From Prostheceraeus crozeri (taxonomy: Eukaryota; Platyhelminthes; Polycladida; Euryleptidae), in NCBI GenBank assembly GCA_907163375.1, contig CAJQUW010007951.1, positions 62,001-126,000 on the forward strand: a stretch of 64,000 nucleotides of DNA, read 5' to 3'. The notes under the pieces were generated by a model. That model did not search any database and was not told the DNA's origin. It saw only the letters and a program-made list of their open reading frames with translations. A program made the translations under genes and the position numbers. Positions 13,651 to 24,835 of this stretch are shown here, piece by piece (position 1 is the stretch's first letter; each line of letters opens with the position of its first letter).

Positions 13651-15475
13651 TCAATTGCCAAGTTACTCGTCTTAAAATTATAAATTGTTCAGTTTTTAGA
13701 ATTTAGCACTTATGCGAAGCACATGATTGGTAGCAGCACTTGCGTCGTTGTGTCAAGAAAGGCAATGAAAGCTTTGATAAGATGAATTTTTCGTCTATAT
13801 ATTTTCTGCTGATGACTTTTCAGACAGTATGGGAAGTGTCCAAAATGGTGAGAGACAAATAATGATTCATTACTTTTGCTGAATTATATTGAAGTAATGA
13901 TTCCGTTATTTATAGGCACAAATTCAGTATATTTATTCAAATTGAATCATGCAGGCATAATTTGGCTTTCAAAAAGAGATTATTAAAGCAACAGTTTAAT
14001 ATATCAAATTACCGCATTATTGACAACCGCAATTAAGTTTGCTGCTGAGTTATTCTCGAAAATGCAAGTTAAAAATACAGACATGGTGTTACTCAAAACA
14101 ATGAGCAGCAATCTGACTAACCAAATACTTGCAAATTGGACATCAAAGTATACGCAATATCACAATTCAAAGTCAAGGATATAATAATTGCAACTCATAA
14201 TGCAAATATAAATTTTTACTTTGAAAAGTATAGAGATCAATCTCAAAGAAGAATGAATAGGGTATTGCTTGCCTTTTGGAACTTGTTATATATTACTACA
14301 GTATGCATAATTAAATCTGTCATGAAATATGTGACTTCAGTTTAAAAGCGCAATATCTGATCTATCAAAACTTGTCGTACTCCTAGGAATATATATGAAT
14401 ATCGTAGACATAAATTTAATATCCTCGAAGTCATGGTTTCAATTGAATAATTACTTAACAAATATCGAAATCTGAAAATTTTTACTGATAACACGCTTCA
14501 AAATGATCTGAATATATTTATTTTATTTCATCAATTGCATCCTACAATTAGATGATTTACAGCAATTAGTACACTTGTGATGTTATTTTAGGATTCAAAT
14601 CGTCTTAATTGGAAAAAGAAAGTCATTAGATGAAACTTATAAGTTAGCTTTATCGAAATAGGCTTGTTGATTTAAAAGACTGCATATTCATGTTTTATTC
14701 AATTTTATCAGAAAGCTTACAAAATATACTTAATCCTTTATCAAAAACAGATAAATATATCCAATAATTTCGAGAAAGATAATCTAACAAATCAATTAGA
14801 ATCATGAGACCTCATAATATTGAAGATTATTTTGGAAAAAACAAGCAAATTCGAGAAAGTATTGAAAATGTGATCAAATGTATTTTAGGGCTCAGTTTGT
14901 TAAGCAAATTCTCAATTTTAAAGGTTCTCTAGTCAATGGCACATCTAAAATATTTCTATCTATATTTTTCATCCATGAAATTATTTTCTTTTTGAAAATT
15001 TTCTCGTTTTGTTATGTTTCCATGTTAGATAATAATAGTGATTCAGAAAGTTGGTTAGAATTTCAGTCTAAAAAGACAATGACTGTCATAAAAGCAAATA
15101 GAATTTTGATCTACAAAGGAAGTATTAATAAAAAAAATACATCATATATTTATAAATTTCAATTAATGCCACCAGGAAAGGTAAATAGTTTCATTTTTGA
15201 GATAGGCATCAAGAGCTGAAATCAGTAGCCAATATCAACAAAGGAAATTGAATTAAAAATTTGAGGAAATAATTTGTGTCTTTGAAATTCTGAGGCAAAG
15301 TCTCTTGAATGCATATGGTAAAATCAGGAGCTGTGAAATTCAAGGGTCGTTGATTGACCGGTTCAGAGAGTCTAAAATTGCACACGAATTGTTCTCATAT
15401 ATTAGAAAAATATTTATATTTTGTAAACTAAGAGTGCCACTAAGTTCCACGAAGTTACAGATAAAGTCAACACTT

Positions 15476-16028
15476 TGCTTGGTCTTGTCAAGTCGTACCT
15501 AGGACTAATACTTGTAGACGATGTTGAGAGAGAGCTACAAGTGTTTATGAATAGTATTCACCAAGGCAGAAATAGCTATAAATTCCTTTTCTGCATACAA
15601 TACAGGCTCCTCCATTTTGATGCACAAAGACTCTAAAATTGACAAGAGATTTCTAGAACAGAATCTGGAGGACACTGAGGAATATGCTTCGTCACAGATG
15701 TAGCATGTGTCTGTTGCGTTCATTATTTGTCGGTCTGACATTCTTACATCCATCTCTTACATCCATTACATCCATATTGTTCAGTGTCCTGTTGCACGTG
15801 ATGACATGGATATTTGATTGTAGCGCATTCACGATCTAGAAATCTATTGTCAATTTTAGAGGCCTTGTACATCAAATTAGAAGAGCATGTTTTGCGCGGA
15901 CAAAAGGAATTAGTAGATATCTCTGCCCTAGTGAACATTATTCATAAAGATTTGCAGCTTTAACACATTGTGTATATTAAATAGTGTATCAGTATTAGTC
16001 CTGGGTACACCTTGACAAGACCAGGCCA
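15476..16028. repeat. large imperfect inverted duplication next to Pitx exon 1
   Basis: About 270 bases (15476-15750) recur in reverse orientation (15755-16028), by eye at roughly 70-80 percent identity. The outer ends are nearly identical (CTTGGTCTTGTCAAG and its complement; GACTAATACT and its complement). Similarity seems to continue weakly beyond the arms (AAAGTCAAC on both sides). The two arms also give similar peptides in matching frames (F-T-K/R-A-E-I, SKID-K/N-RFL), suggesting a duplicated formerly coding segment. It lies 141 bases into the Pitx intron, so the pre-mRNA could form a long hairpin close to the 5' splice site. The source family is unknown. Confidence 0.7.
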
Positions 16029-16168
16029 GGGATCTCGGCGTTGACTTTGTCATATAAAAAAGATAATCTCTCGATAAACAGGCTGATACGTCTTTCGATA
16101 CGGAAGCAAGATTGCGATCTATGAACAAAAAATCTACTTGTGAATAAAAGTCGGGATAGATAGCCTAC

Positions 16169-16373
16169 CTGCTTTTATATGTAAAGATTCCCCGCAGCCC
16201 GATGAAGAGCCAGACAAGTCATTGTGAACCAAGCCCGGAGATTGATAAGCAATAGAAGGGAGAGTGGCTGCCATCGCATTGTTAACATGACTTGAGTATA
16301 GTGAGTCCGCGAAAAGAACGCTGGTATCTGAGCCATTCAATGATGTGACGGACAAAGAGTGAGCACCAGTCAT
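16169..16373 (-). CDS. Pitx first coding exon (N-terminus)
   Basis: The ATG at 16373 opens 68 codons plus one base, ending at a donor (AAAGCAG followed by GTAGGC). Joining to 9972 gives an in-frame Gly-Ser-Asp-Lys junction, so phase and frame agree with the homeobox exon. The product begins MTGAHSLSVTSLNG and is Ser-rich and low in charge, as expected for the poorly conserved Pitx N-terminus. CTCAAGATGA is an acceptable start context. No pyrimidine-rich acceptor precedes the ATG, so I read it as a first exon with its own promoter; an internal exon is not excluded. Confidence 0.75.
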
Positions 16374-18779
16374 CTTGAGGAATTTTGATGAATTGAGAAG
16401 CTGTGAACGAACACTAATTATGTGTTGTTCTGTATGGGAATTTTATGCGTGAATCGGAGTTTGTATTTCTATAATTTGACTAATAACAAAATTCCATCAT
16501 AAGTTCTCATGCCTTTCTCAGATTCTCCAATTGGAAGACTTTCTGCGACGATTCTCATTGGTTGTCAGTCGCTGTTTGAAATGTAGAACCCACCCGCGCG
16601 TGAATTGAATCAGGTGTGAATAAGATAATTATCAATGTGTTAATGTGTGCGTCCTTCAGGCATAACTTTAGCATTTGAATGGCCTTTCATGCCTTTTAAT
16701 TTGCTTCAGGATATTTTGACAGGAATTAGAGCTGTTTCCACTTCCGCATGGCTGCTGGCAGAAACTATTGGTCATAGAGCCAAATTGTGAGGGGCAATCA
16801 CCTCTTCTCATGAATGTAAAGCCAAATCCGGTTTACAAATCTTTGCAAGTTGGCCAACTATTAAGAACCCCACCCATTGAAATGCAGAGCACTTTATATC
16901 TACCGCAAATAATTCAAAATTCACACGTTGAATCAATGTCCCATAGGAACAGAAGGAGAGAGAATTTTGAAGGGAGGGACTGAGTTGAGCAACTAGCACC
17001 TGTTCGACCAACAAATCTCGGCAGTGTTGCAAGAATTGACAATGTTAGTCTTGCTGATAATGGTCATCAATGTCGGCATGCATAATACTCCGATAAGCGG
17101 CTTTTACGGTACAATATTTCAGTTCTAGAACGACTTGGGACAATAAATATTATGACGCGGAAGGCCAGCAGTGGCAGCGGTCTTAAATATTTCCATTTTC
17201 AGACATTTGTTCTCTTTGCCGCTTCTCCCAGTTCGGGAAAGATGTTATCACCTTACAACTGACTTATCCACACTAAGCAGCAACTTGTTGTGTCGCAAGT
17301 GCTTGTTTGGCGTGGCCAGTCATGAAACATTAACTCTCTAATCTCCTTGGGATTACGTCTCAAACGACACAAATTTGCTTCATGACAAATATTGAGGCGA
17401 CGCAGCTTTTGTGAATTGAATAATTAATTTCTGCAATTCCTTTTTGGAACGTGTGTTTACTATCGATGCCGGATGTGAAAGGGCCCGGTGCTTCCCCTGC
17501 GGGATGTCCCGGCTGCTTCATGTTCACCTCTTCCTGAAAGTGACCACTGGCGAGAAGTGAAGAGGCTTCTTACAGTGTCACATAAACCACGAGGCCTTTG
17601 AAATTGGCAGGAGATTAAGGATGTCCACTTATCAATATTTTCTATTTGGAAGGAAAAGTTGTCGATAGGAAATTCAGATCTGAAAATATTGTTGTGAAGA
17701 ACCCTTCCAATGTTCTATGTCTGATAGGAAAACTATTAAGCGGACTGAATATTCTTAAAATGGAATAACATACAAATAGTCCGAAAATATAAATAAAGAG
17801 TGGAAACTCTGAAGCTTTCTATTGTTACAGTGAACTACACACTAAAATATATTTTCATTGAAACACAAATCCCTTTCCTTGAATATCAAATACATTTTTG
17901 ACATTTTGCGTTGTTTTCACGGATTGATCATTTAAATAAATTACTTTTATGCAGGAAAAGGTTTGAATGTGTATTTCGAAATAAAGATAACAAGAAAACT
18001 TTTAACTGAAATTTAAAAGCAAATTACTTGTGTAAATATACAACTATAATTCATGATTCAGAGCACAAACTGAAAGAGAATATTAACCTGTAAAAGGTAA
18101 ATAAATAGCGTTAAAAAAAAAAAGAAAAAAAATATCGTTAAAATTGATCTAAAGCTTGTCAGGGCTCAAAATATAGTAAAGTTGTGATGAAGTTCAACAA
18201 ATTGATTCTGCAAATAAATTAATCAACTTTTTAGAAGCGGTAATGATATTGATAATCCGTAGCGCAAGCATAAAAAATTCGTCAAAAATTAATATTTCAA
18301 TCAACAGCTCATTGAAGTCTTACTTATGAATATGCATTATAAGCATTCACTGCCTATAGCCTTGAACATTACATTCGAGAATAAACGATTGAATCATGAA
18401 AAATTAAAGAAATATGAATAAAAAATGCAGGAATATGAAAACATTAGGAACTTAAAATTCCTTTTTGAATCTTGGCAATACTTTAACTAAGAAATAAACA
18501 CGCAATCATTTCACGCAAGGCGCAAGACTGGGAAATGCCGACTACGCCTTTTCTTGGTTTCGATCTTCGATCTGGCTTAGATGTTTCCATAGCAGATAAG
18601 AATCGGCTATAAACACGTTCTGTGCGGATTTCCTTCAATTTGATGGAAACTCCAATTTTTATTAAATGTTCAAGAAAATTTTGAATTCATTTTATTGAAA
18701 TTTTGCTTCATATACATGTAAACCATGATTGAATTGAAATATTTGAAAATAATTAAATTTGATGAATGGAATAACTGCG
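16374..18779. other. upstream region of the proximal Pitx exon; no other gene
   Basis: This probably contains the 5' UTR and proximal promoter of Pitx on the minus strand, but no TATA box is convincing. Around 17338-17352 two K50-type sites stand close together (TAATCT and GGATTA), near a locally more G+C-rich block (17460-17590). From about 17600 on the sequence is AT-rich and featureless. Confidence 0.35.
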
Positions 18780-18862
18780 CGTCTTATGGGGACTTGAACC
18801 AATAAGCTCTGGATATCTAATCCCGTCAACAACTGAGCGATCGACGCGAGAGACAGCTCAAG
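18780..18862 (-). repeat. tRNA-derived repeat or tRNA relic
   Basis: On the minus strand GATCGCTCAGTTGTTGACGG resembles a tRNA D-arm region and GGTTCAAGTCCCC a T-arm. The T stem does not pair well, so a working tRNA gene is unlikely; a SINE head or tRNA pseudogene is the better reading. Confidence 0.4.
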
Positions 18863-19529
18863 CCTCAGAGTTGTTAGTTGAAGAATTAGCTTTGCACAGC
18901 CAGTGGTTTTTCTTCAACTTCCTTTTAATGGAAATTGGAAAATTTTTATCAGTTTACTAATTTTGAATTGAACTACTAATTGAAAAGCTTTGACTATTGA
19001 GGCCATTTAAAAAAATCTCAAATCAGTTTCCCATCTATCAAAATACATGCATGGCAACATAGAAGTGCTCACAACTCTGAAGGAACATCAATTTCTTACA
19101 CAATATTGACCTCCAGAATATAATTGGATGCTTACTTTTTCAATGAATTTTATCATTTGAGTAAAGCAAGGAAAATTACTTTAGCAATGATTGTGACAAA
19201 GCAAACTTTATTCAATGTGATTTAAGTAAATGAATGTACCCTGATGACAATAAAAATTGTGATGTAAAAATGGCCGATAATGGATAAAATCAAGAAAAAT
19301 AAAATGTTAAGAAACCAGTTCAAGTCCAGAAATCTAGAGCGTAGAAGGTTTTGTATTTACATGTGAATTCATAGCAAGTTCAATGATACTTCCAATGCGA
19401 TTTTTTTACTCCAATGACTGACTATTTCTTCATTCTCACACATTGCACTCATTCCCCACTTCAAAGTGCCACTCAAATCATTTTACAGCACTGATTCTAC
19501 TTTAGTGAAACATCTTCAGTCGGAACAAA

Positions 19530-19960
19530 AGTAAAGCTAGCGGAATCATCTAGCGGAACCATTTTTTCAAATTCTCAATTTTGCTGGGAATTGCTATCAA
19601 TGGACACACTTCAAGAGATTGGAATTACTTCATTTATCACGGCTAGCCGTCCGATTTCACGAGTGGACTAGGTTTGCCGATAAAAATTTCTATTGAGAAA
19701 TGCTTAAGTAGTGACAAAATGAAATTGATTTACCGGGCCTATCAGCGAGACCAATAGGCTGGTTCCGCTATCTTCACAATGTAATCACTCATATCTTAGA
19801 AACTTGAATTTCTCGAAAACTACTGTGGCACGAATTTTTGGAATCACAGCTTAGTGTGGTAATTAGGAGACTGAAATTGATAACATAGAAGTTTTTTAGA
19901 ATAGAATCACGCTGTAGTAAAAAGTGGTTCCGCTGGGTGGTTCCGTTAACTTCACACATG
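19530..19960. mobile_element. inverted-repeat element, GCGGAACC family, copy 1
   Basis: The ends carry the same doubled motif as the larger element at 22469-23505. The left end has CTAGCGGAACCATTTTTT and the right end has GTGGTTCCGCTGGGTGGTTCC followed by AACTTCACACATG. Internal stretches such as CCGTCCGATTTCACG are shared. No coding capacity is seen, so it is a non-autonomous DNA element. The flanks are too worn for me to define a target duplication. Confidence 0.6.
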
Positions 19961-20496
19961 TTCACTGGTAAGCTAAAATGATGGCAAGGACGTGATTCGA
20001 AACTCACCACTGATAATATTTTTATGACCATTTTACAGTATAATGTTAACAATATGACCACATTACAGTCAAGCTATCAGAAGGAAATTAACCCTTCGAT
20101 ACTCAGAAATCAATGATGATTCTAAGAAAAAAATTGGAAAATTTCCTCATGCAGTATGGTCAACCGCAGGTGCTTTTGTAGTTATTTTCAAATGCTGATC
20201 TAAAGCCGGCGTTGTCCAGAACGATGTGTCTGTTCATTTGATAATACAAAACTGATATTTTTTAATAAAGTAGAAGATGTGGTAGTCCTAATAATGGCTT
20301 TAGGCTTATGTGTATATCATATGCTGATTTTTACTGCATAAATGTGCAAATGGCAACTAACAAATCCATCCTAGCGCTAGCACCAAAAAGACAATTGTGA
20401 AAGTTGGGAGTTGGTGTGTTATTGAAGACAATATTCGTTAGCATGCATTTGAATAAATAAGTCTTCCATCGAATGTCATTATTCGGAAATTTCTAA

Positions 20497-20690
20497 AGAC
20501 GCAACACTTTTGGTTCCGCGACCGCACTCGCCTCAACCACGAATCGAACCGAAGTTCGTGGCGGAGACGGACTCTCAAAGCCACACCGACAAAAAATCAA
20601 GGATATTGGTGCTATTTATTGAATTGATAATTGTTATGCTCTTTATGTATTCAACATAATACGACAGTCCTTTTGGTTAAAAGAATAAGC
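20497..20690. repeat. tRNA-related repeat, rearranged copy
   Basis: 20520-20585 on the minus strand matches the tRNA-like head (CTTCGGTTCGATTC type B box) of the repeats at 62.6 and 63.2 kb. Tail-like sequence appears on both sides in opposite orientations (GAATGTCATTATT to the left, ATTGATAATTGTTATGCTCTTTA to the right). This suggests an inverted dimer or internal rearrangement rather than a simple SINE copy. Confidence 0.45.
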
Positions 20691-21348
20691 CAAGTTATTA
20701 AACTAAAATAATGTTTTGAAACATTGTTTGAAACCTAGTGTCAGCGCTACTTAAGATTTTGGAGAATTCGGTTCTTAAATCAGGTGAGAATCGATTTAGA
20801 GCATTTTAAGCCACAGTCAAGTGTCAAATCAGTCCTTTTTCACGCTCATATAACTCGCAATAATGTGACATATAGATACCTTTTATGCTACCATCCTGTT
20901 CATTACATGAAAAATTGATAATTTTGTACTCAATCACATGAATGCTCAGATCTTTGCATTTGCAGGCCTGCGGAATAATAAGGTAAGTGTACGTTGCATA
21001 AACGTGGTGTACGTAGAATAAATGGGAAAAAAGAATCCTTTAATAAAGTGTCAATAATGAATGTTCATAATCTCAGCCTACGCGACTCAGCATGTAGCTT
21101 CCGGCAGTAAGTAATTAACCAAGCGCTTATTGAGAATTACTTGAAATCATAGCATAACAAAAATGACATTTGCAAGATAAAGATACATATGTTGATATAT
21201 ACTGTATACATACATGCAATGACATTGTAGAAGGCACAATGAACAAAGCAAGTCTCATAAAAGTACAAGCTGATATGTAAAAGACCGCTAGATATAATAT
21301 CATGAATATGGAACGAATGAGTCTTTCATCTTAAAAAAGAAACATAGT

Positions 21349-21657
21349 TTATGCGAAAATGTTCATTGCGTGACAGGGGATTGAATGCAAGTTTATACAA
21401 AGGATAGCATTTAAAACGGTCACATTTTGAAAAAACGATAAAACTCTACTTTTGTGTAAATTACGCATACTTAAAAGCAGTGACAATGCAATATGATGAG
21501 TACGCTTTCGGAAAACATCTAGTAATGTTTCAATTTTGGACGGCAACCAGTATGGAAGCGGAGACGCGTAGGCTACGATAAAATCAATCAGTTCATCACG
21601 TGTAACCAATGGCTTCAAAATTCTCACGACACACAATCTCTGAGAAGTTATCCGCAA
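21349..21657 (-). pseudogene. LINE reverse transcriptase C-terminal fragment
   Basis: The frame contains RLCVVRILK, YASPLPYWLPSKIETLL and FRKRTHHIAL. These correspond to the CR1/L2/Jockey-type segment after the RT palm (usually a tyrosine-alanine-serine-proline motif, a leucine-proline pair and a KRA.RII helix). No catalytic RT block is present. It is a short, old fragment of a non-LTR retrotransposon. Confidence 0.45.
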
Positions 21658-21899
21658 TAACTATTGAGATATCCTGATTTTTTGCATTCATTCTGTCTAC
21701 ACCCTTATCATATTCATTACTACCATAATTGACTTTATCGTCATAGACTTTCTACCACGCCTGTTTTATAAAACGGTGGTTTTGGAGAGTTATTTCATAT
21801 TTTGAACCATACTTGAATTTCGTTCATTAGATCATCCAATAAGTTGCACCAGCTATGTCATGTAGGGCCTAAAATCGAATGCAAAAAATTCACAGCAAC

Positions 21900-22460
21900 A
21901 TTTCCTTCTCGTTCAGAAATTTCAGTCTTCGATCCAAAGCAAATATTCCTACTAAGTCACTGAGATTCTCGAATTTATCGCACGTTGAGAAAAATGTTTC
22001 TCTGATTCATCGGAAGTCAACACCATATTGTTACAAATCCGGGACGGCCACAGGTTCATTACCAAGCCCTGAATTGTACAATGACCAAACAATTAAGCAG
22101 CCGCCATCATATGGTCTGGGGTGTTTTAGCCATAGGAAAGAGATTTCCTCTGAATACTTGAGAAGGTACGAAAATTCCGCTCATAAATATTTTACAAGCA
22201 ACCGTTTTCCAGGACAGTGCTCCTTCCATTCGCCCAGGAAAACACGAATGGCTCGAAGAAAATGGGACCGAATTCTTGGTCCAGACAGACAAAATCAGCA
22301 TATAGTCCAAATCTCAATTTAATTGAAAATCTGAATCCAAAAAGACATGCCACTGCCTCTGCTGCCATATTCAAAGCATCAAATACATACATTATAGACA
22401 TGGATGAATTTAAACGACTTGCAGAAAGGGTGCCAAGAATAACACCGCAGCGTTACCCAG
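21900..22460 (+). pseudogene. Tc1/mariner-like transposase remnant
   Basis: Frames in this stretch carry recognisable Tc1-like blocks: NDQTIKQPPSYGLGCF (usual pattern: V-K-H-P-P-S-x-M-V-W-G-C-F before the second Asp region), an ENG-like segment, and SPNLNLIENL, the SPDLNPIENLW-type region beside the third catalytic acid. It is spread over at least two frames with internal stops, so it is dead. The remnant is interrupted at 22461 by the element at 22469-23505 and its last few codons appear to resume after 23513. Confidence 0.65.
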
Positions 22461-22468
22461 GAGGACCA

Positions 22469-23505
22469 GACGTGTGTGAAGTTAGCGGAACCACCAAGCG
22501 GAACCATTTTTTGTTATAGCTTAATTCTAATCAAAACAGCAAAAAATTTGCCGTCCGATTTCACGGGAGGATAAGTCCTTGCCGAGAAAAACTGATTTTA
22601 CGGTTTTCAAGGATTTCATCGGAATCCGATGGACGAACACTTGTAAACCGTCTTCTTCAAACATCTACTGACTTCAGAGGCACAGCAGCATGCACCGAGA
22701 AGGGAAGCGCACACAAGAGCTACTTCCACATTGTGATGGTGCAATAGAATTGTGCTGTAATAAATGATGGTTCGGCTGATCTGGAGAGGGTTGGATTTTG
22801 CTGAGATTCCGATGAAATCCTTGAAAACCGTAAAATCAGTTTTTCTCGGCAAGTACTTATCCTCCCGTAAAATCTGACGGCAAACCGTGATCAGTGAAGC
22901 AATTCCATTCTCTTGGTATGTCTATTGCAGTGATTCTCTGCAAAAATTAGAATTTGAAATTTTAATGCCAGTAGGTGGTTCCGCGAACTTCACAGCGGAC
23001 CCACATAGAGGAATATCTTTGCAATGCGGGCGAGTTTTGCAAATCTGATCACAGATTTGTGATTAGGAGCTTCAAATTAGTAGGAGAGGATGGATTTTGC
23101 TGAGAAATTCTTTGTATTAAAAAATGGTTCCGCTAACTTCACAATCAGCTTGCAGAAAAAGTGAAATTCAGATTTCCGGGTGAAATCTGCATTGTTTTGA
23201 AAGATGAGGCACATAATCGTGATCAGCACAACAAAATTGATCGGGTAGTGAGCAAAAGAAATTGATTTACTGCGTCAATCAACGAGACTCAGCAATTGGT
23301 TCCGCTGGATGGTTCCGCTAACTTCACAGCGGAACCACTTTTATCTTCAAACTTGATTTTCTAAAAAATGACTGTGGATTTGTAAAATCTGAGCTCAGAT
23401 ACGTAATCAGGAGACTGAAATTGACAACATAGCAGCTGTTTTGATTAGAATTAAGCTATAACAAAAAATGGTTCCGCTGGGTGGTTCCGCTAACTTCACA
23501 CACGT
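22469..23505. mobile_element. 1.04-kb inverted-repeat DNA element, GCGGAACC family, copy 2
   Basis: Terminal inverted repeats of about 70 bases (22471-22540 and 23434-23504; sharing GTGTGAAGTTAGCGGAACC) are flanked by an exact 8-bp duplication, GAGGACCA, at 22461-22468 and 23506-23513. The 8-bp length suggests hAT or a similar superfamily. Inside are a second inverted repeat (about 22549-22625 with 22802-22880) and further copies of the terminal motif GGTTCCGC(T/G)AACTTCAC near 22979, 23126 and 23312, as if elements had inserted into one another. No transposase is encoded. It lies inside the Tc1-like remnant and is therefore younger. Confidence 0.8.
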
Positions 23506-23986
23506 GAGGACCAGGAGCCATGGTCATCCAGCGAAATACTAACTTCTTTGATCGTTCATGATAATTACTCATCGACTTAGAAGAACACAATAAATGCCTT
23601 TCATTCAGTCTACACAAAATCATAACTTTTGAAAGTATTGATGAAATACGAGTAACCAATGCTATAAGCCTAAAACATTACATCTAGAAAAGTGGTCATA
23701 AGTCAAAGCAGTGTCAGTTTGTGATGACTCAAACTACAAAATGCCTCGAAATACTGTCACTAAAGTTAGCTGGGATCAAAATACCAAAGAAGCTTTATTG
23801 AGAAGATTGGTCTTTCAAATTCACAGAGGATAAGATTTTATAAATTCTGAAAAATTCAAATTTTTCCACGTCTGTATCTGAAATATAAAATTCATGCTTA
23901 TGAAGTCATAGCTTTCTTGTTTCCTCTGACACGACTTCAGCAAGAAAAAATTTAAGAGAAAATCTAAAATCGAGTAATAGCGCAGC

Positions 23987-24827
23987 CATAGAGTAAGTAT
24001 ATATAGGTAGAGTGTCGACTCAAACAAGTATCTGTATACAGTGAAAATTCTTATTATGAAGAGATTAAGTTTTTTGCGGAGATTACGTTCCTGCGGTCCA
24101 AAAAATCATTTGAGCACTTTTTAGAAAGCCAATTATCTTCAAATTATTCCTGTGTTTATATACTACCGAAATGACTCTCCGTTGTAAGTAATATGAAACA
24201 AGTTGGAGATCAAAGGGAATGAACATTTGCTATAACAAGCATCGTAATTAAGCGGAAATTAAGCTGATTATCAAAGAAAATTCATAGCTGCATTATGATG
24301 CAAATCTTCATAAAAACATCGACATCTTTTTGTGCTTTCTTGGCTGAAATTTCAAGTTTTTAATTCCATTTTCATCGGCATAATTAATTTTATGATTCAC
24401 TCAAATGTGAATAGTAATGCAGCCCATTTTCATCTTTTAAGTTAATTGTGACAATTGTCAGTGGTTATTTTGTTTTGCTCTTCCAGTGGCATGTCACAGC
24501 GTGTGATATGATCTCGTTCAAGAAAGTGCTCTTATTGATAAGGCTATGTATTAAAGTGATAGTAACCCATCAGATTGTTAATTTTACAAACTATATTACC
24601 TCTCCACACAGGTTGACATAGCATGGATGATTTGTAAAATGCTATTATTTCTTCTGTTTTGCAATCACGATCAGCGAAATCCAAAATTTCTCCAAAGTGT
24701 AAAATTTGCATATCTCACATGTGATGCTGGGTCTCATTCAAGTTCATTTAATAAAATCGAAACTGTATAATCAATGTGGACTAAATTATTGCTGAGTTGC
24801 TACTCTACCTAATGTGCTTACTCTATG
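23987..24827. mobile_element. non-autonomous hAT-like element, CATAGAGTAAG family, copy 1
   Basis: The element is 841 bp with inverted ends CATAGAGTAAG...TAGGTAGAGT and their complement. It is flanked by an 8-bp duplication, AGCGCAGC at 23979-23986 and AGCGCAGT at 24828-24835 (7 of 8 matching). It aligns along its length with 33533-34392. Ends beginning CA and 8-bp duplications fit hAT. No open frame of transposase type is present, so it depended on a partner. Confidence 0.8.
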
Positions 24828-24835
24828 AGCGCAGT

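Noticed and set aside
14878-15219. 113-codon AT-rich frame as a membrane protein gene
   Set aside because: Composition follows the local A+T bias (Phe, Ile, Lys, Asn), with no motif, splice signals or start context in support.
18780-18862. Functional tRNA gene
   Set aside because: The T stem and acceptor stem do not pair, so only pol III box similarity remains.
22107-22401. Two minus-strand frames across the Tc1-like remnant
   Set aside because: Antisense shadows of the remnant, without family similarity of their own.
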